The notes under the pieces are model-generated. The model did not search any database, was not told the DNA's origin, and saw nothing but the letters and a program-made list of their open reading frames with translations. Positions 22,291-31,682 of a stretch of DNA of 64,000 nucleotides are shown piece after piece (position 1 is the stretch's first letter; every line of letters starts with the position of its first letter). Source of the DNA: Excoecaria cochinchinensis (Eukaryota; Streptophyta; Magnoliopsida; Malpighiales; Euphorbiaceae); NCBI GenBank assembly GCA_947683425.1, contig CANTUQ010000031.1, positions 6,521,001 through 6,585,000 on the forward strand. Direction: 5' to 3'. The translations under genes and the position numbers were made by a program.

Positions 22291-23543
22291 ATGATTCGAC
22301 ACATGATTTGAATGATGCATGACCTGCTAGAGTCAAGTAAGTGGATAGTTAGGCATGCCTAATAGAGTCTCTTAGCTGCAGCCCTCAGTTCTGTTTGGAC
22401 CCCGACCAAGTCCCCGTTCGGTTCCTCGCGAACCTCTTATGCGTTTTGGATCTTGTTTAAGGTCCCCTTTGTAAAATGTTTTGAATGCGACAAAAATAAA
22501 ATGGTTTTCGATTCATACCCGTAAGGTACGCTATGCGTCCGATTCATGCCCGTAAGGTACGCTATGCGTTCACTCATTATCCACTATTTTGGGTCAGCAG
22601 ATATTCTATTTGTTTTGTCTGATATGAATAAGAGAATGCGATGTCCAAATGAGTATGATTTTGGACATGCGAATCAGTAATTATCCGAATGTGCTTATGA
22701 ATCTTTGAACGGTTTGAATGTGACTCAAGCATGCATTGCGTATGATTATTCGCATATTTCATAATGTGAAGGTGTGTGAGAATCCGATCAGCTATGGTTA
22801 AGCATGGGAATTAATATGTATCTGAATGCAAGCTTGAACTTCTGAATGCTATGGTTAATTAGTATGCGTATGAATGCGAACTTGACTATTGAAGGCTATG
22901 AATGTGGTGCTATATATATGTTCTTTCGGATCTTGCTATTATGCTGATTTCGGCATGTTGGCATGTGTTTATATCTCACTGTATGATCATATGTGTTATC
23001 GTAATGAAGTGGAAGGGCTGTGTTTGACCCTGTCATTCGGGTTTCGATTAGCGTGTGTGCATATTGGCATGAAATATGTATGTTTAGATATCTGGTGATT
23101 TTTGCATGATAGTTATATGCATTGTTGCATGGTAGTTGTATTGCATGTGAATGGGTTCTAATTGGTGTAAGGGTATTTTGGTATGACAGCTGTACATGTA
23201 AATGTTTTGTGACTCTGCATGATGATATATGTCTTGGTGTAATGATGTGGGATTTCGGTATATTGCATGCGGATCAGTTTGGTTAGTTGTTGAATATTGT
23301 CTGACATCAGACACTTCAGCGAACTCGGTAAGTGCAGGTAAGACCAATTGTACTTCTGCATGATGTTACGTATATCAATCAATTAATATGTATATGCATG
23401 TGAACTTGAGCTTCTGAATGAATGCCTCTAAATGCAAGCATGATTATATATGTGTTGTGAATGTCCGCATATGCCATTTTGAATGTGTTATGCCTTAACG
23501 ACCATTGTGAATGGCTGTCCATATTGCTTGTGTGTTCTCCCCA

Positions 23544-23581
23544 CTAAGCGTTATTGCTTAGCACGGGTTCTTCTCCCGTGC
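23544..23581 (+). other. Twin stem-loop in LTR C
   Basis: CTAAGC-GTTATT-GCTTAG (23544-23561) overlaps by one base with GCACGGG-TTCTTCT-CCCGTGC (23561-23581). Both stems are perfect. It is followed by AGGTGGCAGGTT and a T-rich stretch. It recurs in F and, partly decayed, in S. Confidence 0.85.
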
Positions 23582-24054
23582 AGGTGGCAGGTTTGGTTCG
23601 GTTCGAGTCGCGCATCTGCAAGGTCGGCCACATAGCAGTTAGAAGTTTTGTATTTTGTTCAGCTTCTGTATTTTGGATTTTGTATTTCTGTAGTCTTATG
23701 TATATGTAATTATATGTAAGGATCTGGATATAATATTTGGGCCACTTAAATGTCATTATATTTATGTTAAAAGTTGTTCCTCTGTTTTATCGTTCGCCTT
23801 ATGCTTCCGCTGATTGAATGAGTGAATGGGGGTATGCACGTGCTTATACTTTCGCTTAGTGCCTGCGTGTGTGTGAGTTAATGCATGACCAGCTTTTGCC
23901 CGCAAGGTAAGTTTTTAATTATCCCGTAATTATGCATGTGTGATTCTGTGTGAATGTATGCTTCCGTATAGTGTAGGTGTGCATGTATGTGAGTGAGCGC
24001 CGGTAGCGCTCTCCGGCGTCCTTCGAATGGGGATGTAGGGGGTGTTACATTTAG

Positions 24055-24067
24055 TGGTATCAGAGCC
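24055..24067 (+). promoter_or_regulatory. tRNA-iMet primer-binding site of element C
   Basis: TGGTATCAGAGCC, the standard plant initiator-Met primer site, five bases after the LTR end. Nothing of gag follows; by about 24130 the sequence is the tandem-repeat region of D, so the body of C is missing. Confidence 0.95.
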
Positions 24068-24139
24068 AGGTTTGGTGGTTCTGGTTGCCTTTGTTTATTT
24101 GTGTGTCGAGTTTTTACATGCGAGTCGATTTCATGTTGT

Positions 24140-25440
24140 GAGGGTTAGCAGTCGGATAATGCACTAGCCGGATGAGGGTTAGCAGATTAGAATATTGTAC
24201 TGACCAGATGGGGGTTAGCAGATAAGATATTGTACTGACCAGATGGTGGTTAGCAGAACAGATATTATACTGATCGGATGGGGGCGAGCAAATCAGATAT
24301 TACACTGACTGAATAATGGTTAGTAGATAGTATGTTACACAGATCGGTTGGAGGTTACCAAGGTTATACTGTGCAAGCCCAGAAGCGGCTACCAAGATAG
24401 AACGTTTAATCACATGCGATAGAATAGATCCCAACCAGGATTGCAGTTAGAGAACACTGCATCTCACAACCGATATTATAGTTAAAGAACACTACATCTC
24501 ACAGACACTGCACGAGCCGAGATGAGGCCAACAGAACACATGCGGTATAACAGATCGCAAAAAGAGATTGTAGTTAGAGAACACTACATTTCACTGAAAC
24601 CGTGCAGGCCGGGATGAGGCTAGCAGATCACCAGCGATAAAATAGATCATAACAGAGGTTGGAGTTAGAGACACTGCACCTCACACCGTGCAGGCCGAGA
24701 CGAGGCTAGCGGGATAGATTAACCACCGTGCATGCCGACATAAGGACAGCGGGGCACCAGCGATAGAACAGATCGCAACAGAGGTTGGAGTTAGAGACAC
24801 TGCACCTCACATCGTGCAAGTTGAGACGAGGTTAGCGAGATAGATCAGCTACCATGCAGACCGAGATGAGGTTAGCGGGCCACCAGCGGTAGAACAAATC
24901 GCAAATAGAGGTTGTAGTCTGAGAGTACGGCATCTCACAGACACCGTGCAGGCCCGAATGAGGCTAGCAGATCACCAGCAGTAGAACAGATCGCAATCAG
25001 GATTGCAGTTAGAGAACATTGCATCTCACAACGAGATTGTAGTTAGAGAACACTACATCTCACAGACACCGTGCAGGCCGAGACGAGGCTATCGAGATAG
25101 ACCAGCTGCCATGCAGACCGAGATGAGGTTAGCGGGGGACATGCTATAGAACAGATCGCAACTGAGGATGTAGTTAGACAACACTTCACCTCACACCGTG
25201 CGAGCCAAGATGAGGCCAGCATAATAGATTAGCCACCGTGCATGCCGAGACGAGGACAGCGGGGCACATACGATAGAAAAAATCGCAATGAGATTGTGGT
25301 TAGAGGACACTGCATCTCACAGACACCTTGCAAGCCGACCGGAGGCGAGCAGGACAATGCAATAGAAAAGATTGTGAACGAGCCACAGTCGGATAGCACT
25401 ACAGCTCAGCAGCGACAAGTCGCAATATTCCACACCGTAA
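24140..25440 (+). repeat. About 126-bp tandem repeats in the 3' UTR of D
   Basis: CCAGCG(A/G)TAGAACA marks recur at 24631, 24757 and 24883, a 126-bp period. Each unit has two related halves with the core GCAGGCCGAGACGAGGCTAG. Earlier copies (24140-24600) are more diverged. The last unit (GAGCCACAGTCGGATAGCACTACAG) matches the unit of G. The ORF at 25242-25448 is part of the repeat and not a gene. Confidence 0.85.
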
Positions 25441-25522
25441 AAAGGTAAGGGCTGCCTCAGGTACGCGTCTCTTTCCTTTCTTCTCTGAATTTTTGCTCAT
25501 CTAGGCACTAGTGCACTAGTTT

Positions 25523-25541
25523 CCCCAAAATTGGGGGCAAC
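25523..25541 (+). promoter_or_regulatory. Polypurine-tract region of D
   Basis: CCCCAAAATTGGGGGCAAC directly before the LTR start. The same block precedes LTRs G, I and J, as does the upstream TTTGCTCA(C/T)CTAGGCAC tail. Confidence 0.75.
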
Positions 25542-25822
25542 TGTAGACACCGTGCCTTGAGGCGGTCCAGATCAGAGTTACTCAATGAAGAGATCAAATG
25601 TCTGTTTTCGAATAAATGGATGGAATTCGGAGGTTTTCATCTTTCGGTTTCACAAGGATTAAAGTCTTTCTCTCTATAGCGTTAGGTTTTGAAGGAGTTT
25701 GGGAAATTAGGCTTGAAAATTGTAGTTTTGCTCCGCAGACGGGAAGCCCGTCGGAGTTAGGACGCCCATCTCTATTTCGTGTTCCATGTCTCTAGCATGG
25801 AGAGATGGGTCATCGCTTATAT

Positions 25823-26013
25823 AGACGGGCCGTCTCATATATTGTAGAGACGGCCGTCTGTAGTATGAGAGACGGACACATGTCCGCATAGAGACGGACA
25901 CATGTCCGCATAGAGACGGCCGTCCCTAGCCTCGTGCCTGTGTCCGTCTGTTGTCCAGATTACCATGCATACCCTTATTACCGATGCCCGTCGGTAAGCT
26001 TGGGACGGCCGTC
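25823..26013. repeat. U3 palindrome cluster of LTR D
   Basis: AGACGGGCCGTCT (25823-25835), AGACGGCCGTCT (25848-25859, perfect), GGACACATGTCC twice (25874-25885 and 25896-25907, inside a 22-bp direct repeat), GACGGCCGTC (25915-25924) and again at 26004-26013. Confidence 0.88.
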
Positions 26014-26187
26014 GGTACCTAATCAGATCAGATAACGCTAGATTTTGATGAATTCTATCTTATGAGCAAAATATCTTCCGAATTTGGATGGGATTAGGCC
26101 ACCGAATTTAGTTAAAAATTGAATTTCAAAAATCCTTTTCAAAATTCAAACTTTAAATTGATATTTATCCCAATTATCTTAGAAACT

Positions 26188-26197
26188 CTATAAATAG
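26188..26197 (+). promoter_or_regulatory. Candidate TATA box of LTR D
   Basis: CTATAAATAG, about 650 bp into the LTR and about 175 bp after the last palindrome. The same context occurs in LTR A. Confidence 0.65.
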
Positions 26198-27479
26198 TGG
26201 ATTAAATTTCATTATTTGGGGTTAGAAAATTTTGAAGGGAAAATCTTTTTATGAAGCAATTTACCAAAATCCAAATTAAATAATTTTTCTCAAAAACTCT
26301 CTATTTTCAGTTGATTTTTATTCTACGAAAAATTCTTTCAACCTTTCTACTCTTTTCTCAATTTTTATTTGTGAATTAAGCTAATTTGAGGTAACGAAAT
26401 TCATTCGTTTCTGTCTATCCGGCTAATTCCAATATTTGAATCGCTGTCAAATTTTCAAGAAAGAAAAACATAAATTTTCTTTTCTTGATCCATTTTTATT
26501 CGATCCTTGTGAAGCGTGCGAGACCGAAGTCGTTCGATATCCACCTAAAAGGTAAAATCCGAGGGTAAACATTTTGGATTAATATTTTTGTAATTTAATT
26601 GGCTTATAATAATTGTTTTGATCTTTGATTTTTTATTTACTTATTTATTTGACAAAGAATTTCAAGTGAAGTTTTGAAGTTTTATTTTCTGGAATCGGGG
26701 TGACCGACGGGCAGGGTGGTCACCGACACCTGTCTCTAATTTGAGAGACGGGACATAGATGATGCACCACTCCGTCCGTCGGTCACACTAGGGACGTCGT
26801 CGGTAGTGTGCATAGAGCTGTCCCTGGGCAAATTCTCATGTTTTAACTTACATCTTTTATTCTTTTATCTTTTAACTCATTTCCTTTAAAATCTCTTGTT
26901 ATTTTACTTTTCTTTACTTTATTTTATTTTTGATTTTGACACTGACATGTTTATTTTTGTGAGTTATTATATGACCATTTTGGATGAGTTGGAGTTATTA
27001 ATGATGGTGGTTGCATCAATCTGAGGATTTTCATTCAGGTTCTTTCTTTACCCTTGTTTTTTTGCTTTATTTTATTTTATTCATTTTACCATAAAAATTA
27101 TTTAATCCCATTAGAGTAAAAATGGCCAAATGTTTTATAGTAATTAATTTGGGATTTTTCGAAAGTCAGGGGACCAAAGTCCTATTTTTTCTTAGCTAAT
27201 AAAATCGACACTTCTCAAAAATCGATTTGTAATAAATATGCATGGTAGAACCAATGTCCTCATTTTAATGAATATCCTGATTTCTGTATGATTTACATAT
27301 CGTTTTATAATGGGGGTTGTATTCCGCTCCAAGTTTTATTGTAATTTATTTTGTGTCAATTTACTGCTTTATCTACGTGAATGGATTGCACTTTAATTAA
27401 TTGCATCGTATGGAAATTTGATGAAACAATGAAATTAAAACTTAATTATAATATTAATCAAGGTATAAATAAACGAGAA

Positions 27480-27880
27480 GTCCCGAACCCGCTCTAGTCT
27501 TGGGCTCAATGAGGTTAGAGGTCCATCTCAGTGTTTCATTGGGATGGAATCTCCAAAATATCTCTTGTTTCCCACCAAAAGGCCTAATCAACATAATCCT
27601 AGGCTTCTGGAGGTTAGACGACCCTTTCCGATGTTGTATTGGGTGGTGACTCCAAGATCCCTCTGGTTTGCCCAAAATGGGTAATTATGCGCTGTGTAAT
27701 GCTAGGTTACATGAGGTTAGAGGGTCATCCCAATGTTCTATTGGGCTGGTATCTCCAATATCCTCTTGGCTTACCCAAAAAGGATATGTACGCGCCGTCT
27801 TAGGCTCGCTGAGGCTAGATGACCCTTCCTAATATTCTGTTGGGTGGTGACTCTAAGACACCTCCTTGTTGCCCAATATA
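27480..27880 (+). repeat. Four degenerate ~97-bp modules in U5 of LTR D
   Basis: Each module reads roughly AGGCTC..GAGG(T/C)TAGA..ACCCTTCC..TGTTCTATTGGG(T/A)GGTGACTCCAAGA..CCTC(T/C)(T/G)G..TGCCCAA. The GGTGACTCCAAGA part resembles the start of the Tat primer site. Confidence 0.8.
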
Positions 27881-27974
27881 GACGCGCTTGTAAATACCTT
27901 ACAAGTTTTAATGAGCCTCATCCCGATAACCCTAAAAGTTGGTCATCGAGGCGCCCCGGGGTTCGGCAGTCACA

Positions 27975-28690
27975 ACTTTATTTTTACTTTTACTTTTAGT
28001 GCCCCGATGCCACACGGTTGCGCGCCATGCGTACGGGTCATGGCAGTATGCGCGGCACCGCGCGCGCTGGCAGGCACCATGCGTGCCAGGGGAGACGCAA
28101 TCCATGGTGCACGTGAAGCCAGGGGCGCGCGCGCTTGCTCGTACACGCATCGCCTAGGGCGATGCGTGCCCCTGCGCTAGTGCTAGGCACACGTCGCCAA
28201 ATGCGACGTGCGCCCTCACCCTAGTAACAGGCGTGCGTCACGCTGTGCGACACGTGGCCATGCTCTGGCATGTCACGTGCCACTCCGCACGACATGCGAC
28301 CCTGCAGTCAGACGCTACAGTCTCATCTCCTTCCTTAAGCGCACCATTTTTTCGTTCTTTTCGGAATTTACAAGCAAATTTTAGGCCAGGTGGCTATTTT
28401 TGGAAGGGTAATTAGGGGTTTTTAACCCAGGAAAATTCTAAAAAAGTATATTATTATCTGTTGTTGTTCTCTATTGTATACTTATTGTATCATTATTATA
28501 TATTTGCCGTTCTTTATTTTTGCATTAATCTGCTCACGTTTCTTTTATCATCATGGTCATTGTTTATTTATTGTTGTTTGTTCTTGTTAACCTATATACT
28601 GTGTATCTTTTTTGTTATATATTGTTATATCGTTATTCATTTATCCTAATTTGTAAATTTATTATCTATTTTTAACTATTTTGATTTGTT
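27975..28690 (+). repeat. LTR-like fragment X (GC-rich U3 plus AT-rich part)
   Basis: No gene is supported. 28010-28320 is very GC-rich and packed with inverted repeats: an 11-bp stem with a 3-base loop at 28144-28168 and CACGTCGC-CAAAT-GCGACGTG at 28190-28210. The following TTTTTGGAAGGGTAATTAGGGGTTTTTAACCC and the AT-rich stretch look like the rest of a Tat-type U3. I read it as a piece of another LTR into which D came to lie. The right edge near 28690 is approximate. Confidence 0.5.
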
Positions 28691-28780
28691 TGGTTTATGG
28701 GTTTTTTATTCAAGTGGTTTTGGTTTGTTTGATTGCAAGAATCGGAAGATAAGATCACTACAAGAATTTTGTAAAATAGC

Positions 28781-29515
28781 AAGGGAAAAATAGCAAGGGA
28801 AATTTTTCCGTTGCTAAATAGCAACGGAAAGTTAATTCCGTTGCTATTTAGCAACGGAAATTTTTTTCCCTTGCTATTTTCTATCATATTTCTCAGCTTT
28901 AGCAACGGAAATTATTTTCGAAAATTTCGGTCGCTAAAAGACGAGGGAAAGTTTGGCGCGTAAATTTAGCAACGGCTATTAGCAACGGAATTGAAACCCG
29001 TTGGAAAAAATGGCGCGAAAAAAATGCGGGAACAGAAAATAGCAACGGAAAAAATTTTCCGTTGCTAATTAGCAACGGATATTGTATTCCGTTGCTAAAT
29101 TAGCAACGGAATATAATTTCCGTTGCTAATTTAGCAACAGAAATTCAATTCCGTTGCTAATTTAGCAAAGGAATACAATTTTCGTTGCTAAATATGTGGT
29201 TAAAAAAATTATGTCATAAAATAGCAAGGGAAACAGATTCCGTTGCTAAATAGCAACGGAATCAAGTTTCCGTTGCTATTTTACTAAATTTTTTTTATTA
29301 TTTTTATTTTAATTTGGACCTCAAATAGCAACGGAATCTTATTTTCGTTGCTAATTGAGCAACGGAATATTAATTCCGTTGCTACGTTAGCAACGGAATA
29401 TGATTTCCGTTGCTAAACAGCAACGGAAATCTGATTTCGTTGCTAAATAGCAACGGAAATAAGATTCCGTTGCTATTTTAGGTACGGAAAATTATTTCCG
29501 TTGCTACGTTGCTAG
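28781..29515. repeat. Left subterminal repeats of the CACTA element
   Basis: About 35 copies by eye of AGCAACGGAA or AGCAAGGGAA and their reverse complements, often as facing pairs with 6-10 bases between. In maize Spm such 12-bp repeats bind TNPA; here the unit differs but the arrangement is the same. Confidence 0.93.
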
Positions 29516-29559
29516 ATTTAATAAAAAGATCGGGCCATTTTTTACCTTCTTCTTCTCTT

Positions 29560-29985
29560 TCCAAACCTACCCGAAAAGCTAACCTAAAATCGCTGCATCC
29601 AATCTCCGATCTCCCACTCGTTTGCGCCGCCTCCCTCGTCGCCGATCGGTCCCTAATCGCCGCTCGCTCCAACCCGCCGTAGCAGGTCAAGTGTCGCCGG
29701 TGTTGCTGCCTTTAGAGCCGTCTCCCTCGCTGAAAACATCGATCGCATTTGGTCGCCCCTCGCGTCTCGTCTCTCATCGCCGTCGCCGCTCGCAACCGCA
29801 CCGCCGTTCACCCGACCCCGACGTAGCAGGGCAAGTCTCGCCACTGCTGCTGCATCTACATCCGTCTCCCTCGCGTGCTTTCAGAACGCTGTGGTCGCCC
29901 GTCGCGTCTCCACTCTGTTCGCCGTCGCCACTCGTCCTCATCGCCGTTGCCACTCGCCCTCCGGTCACCAGCAACCACGTTTAAG
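29560..29985 (+). promoter_or_regulatory. GC-rich leader exon of the CACTA element, DCR-like
   Basis: A CpG-rich island between subterminal repeats and transposase, ending at a splice donor (TTTAAG|GTTAGT, 29985). It contains a roughly 120-bp imperfect duplication, GTAGCAGG(T/G)CAAGT...CCGTCTCCCTCGC...TGGTCGCCC(G/C)TCGCGTCTC (about 29678-29790 and 29822-29930). Maize Spm has a GC-rich first untranslated exon of this kind, the downstream control region, which is a methylation-sensitive switch. The 120-codon open frame here is probably not translated. Confidence 0.6.
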
Positions 29986-31682
29986 GTTAGTTTTATTCCC
30001 TAATTGCTTCAAAATTATACTGTTTAAGGTTAATGTGTATATGGTTTGTTGATTGTGATTTCATTGTCTGATTATGGTTCTTGAATTCCAAGTTCCTGTC
30101 TTCGTGAACAACACATTTCCATTCATTAGTGATGTTTTTGCTTGATATGGTGTGCATGCTGGAGGGTTGGGCAGGAGACCACTACAAATTCTTAATTTAT
30201 AGAATACTGATTACAGAATGCTAGGATTTTTTAGAACATGTAGAGCATCAATCCAGTGATAGATTGAAATATGCAGATTTGAGCATGCTGCAAACAGATA
30301 CTGCTATTGGAAAATCTTAATCTTCTTCGAATTCACATTTCATTTTGCACCTTCAGTCGTTGTTCTTCTTGTTAAATGTTTGCTTTTAGTAAAGAGCAGA
30401 GTTTGTAATTTAGAAATCTTTAATCTTGGTAAAACTCTGCCCCTTGTATATCGTAAATTCATCCCAAATATTGCCGCCACCAAGGAATATACAGACAAAC
30501 ACACTGTTCTTGAACATAGGAATAGTTCTAGCTGCCACATGAAATTGCAAAAGCAATGAGGATAACAAAAATTCAATTATGGAACTCAATTCTACAAATA
30601 TTAATAAATTTAGACAATTTTCTACTTCTTCTTCCTTTTCTAGAGGCAGCAGTCAACAAACATATAGTTCCGTGTTAAATAAGGATCAGAATTAACAAAT
30701 GATTTTATTTTATGTTTTAAATAAAATCTAATATGAATATGATATATATATTATATATAGTAGATAATAGAGATATTCCTTTAGAATTTGTTTGAATGAT
30801 TGTTCTGCATTCCACTGCAGAACTATGTTTGTTTGCATTAATTGCTATACTCGGTTTTATAATCATGAAAAATAATTAAATTTTAAATGATCAAATTAGT
30901 AGATTTCCATTGCACAAAATTTTAATCTCTGTCATTTTTTATAATAATAAAAGACATTTATATCATTTTATTGTAAAATATCCCAATCAATGCGTCAACC
31001 AATCAATGCGGCAAAAGTATATTTGCCCGTCTCCAATACAAAAGTAAAACTTATTTCTAACCATATAGAAGAATTAATTAAGACAGAATAAATAAGATTA
31101 GCTGAATCTCATATCTTGTCCATATAGAGATTTTGAGTTCAATTCGCAGTGAATTTTGAAATTGTATAGTAAAAAAATCATCTTCAAATAAGCTTTTCAA
31201 CTATAGAAATCATTAGATGGTTGCATATATAAAGCAATTCAAGTAATTTACATCAAAGGCTATACCTGAATAAGTTGATTCCGATGATTATCAAGCTGCA
31301 AAAAGAGGAAGCTGAAAAATCTGACTTCTTTTTGTAAATTCAATTCACTGCAGTAGCAACAAAGAGGAGGAGGGTGTTGTGTTGAGTTTATTATTTTGTA
31401 GTTAAATTTCTCCTTATATTGGACCAATTCCTTTTTTGCAATCTGAAGGTAATTTGTTTGAGATGTCCTTTTAATTTAATATTTTTTGCGTTATTGCCAA
31501 GTACACTATCTTTATATATGATAATTAGTTGGCACTGTATATTAGATGATTAAAATAGCCAAATATTTCCTTTCTAATATACATGTATTTGTATACATGT
31601 TTACGTTGATAGACAATTTACGTTTATTTAATCCATAAATCTAATTATGAAAATAATTTGTTCGAATAACAGTTTCGCAAGC
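29986..31682 (+). other. Likely first intron/5' non-coding part of TNP2
   Basis: About 1.7 kb of AT-rich sequence without a supported gene, between the GC-rich exon donor and the transposase start. I see no other mobile element or RNA gene in it. The acceptor is not certain. Confidence 0.55.

Larger units (their letters stand above)
20767..24049 (+). repeat. 5' LTR of element C (start cut off by B)
   Basis: Plus-oriented LTR ending GGGGGTGTTACA, followed after five bases by a tRNA-iMet primer site, so it is a 5' LTR. Its beginning lies left of B, outside the window. It contains a palindrome cluster (21396-21614), an AT dinucleotide run (22252-22287), a promoter-like GATTCAT...GTAAGGTACGCTATGCG direct repeat (22510-22570), the twin stem-loop (23544-23581) and a T-rich polyadenylation-like stretch after it. 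Same family as S and F. TGTTACACCCC ends and the iMet primer suggest a chromovirus (Tekay/Del-like), but no pol is present to confirm this. Confidence 0.85.
24130..27974 (+). mobile_element. 3' end of Tat element D
   Basis: Only the 3' UTR tandem repeats, conserved 3' tail, polypurine tract and an LTR remain. The left edge with C is blurred (24068-24140 is unassigned) and has no target duplication that I can see, so this is a deletion or recombination junction rather than an insertion edge. Confidence 0.8.
25542..27974 (+). repeat. 3' LTR of D (2,433 bp)
   Basis: Starts TGTAGACACCGTGCC and ends GGCAGTCACA; U5 resembles that of A, G and J. It contains a U3 palindrome cluster (25823-26013), a TATA box in CTATAAATAG at 26188-26197, and four U5 modules (27480-27880). 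It is followed by fragment X without a primer site, so it acts as a 3' LTR. Confidence 0.88.

Noticed and set aside
27866..28180. Possible arginine/alanine-rich protein genes in both strands
   Set aside because: They are open only because of high GC content in an LTR-like block; no domain or splice signal supports them. Similar frames at 53883-54171 and 58575-58845 are rejected likewise.
29622..29984. 120-codon open frame in the GC-rich CACTA exon
   Set aside because: It is low-complexity Pro/Arg/Ser, spans an internal duplication, and is better read as an untranslated first exon.
31647..31682. Upstream Met as TNP2 start
   Set aside because: The 12 extra codons are not like the family start; the conserved SWMY region begins right after the Met at 31683.
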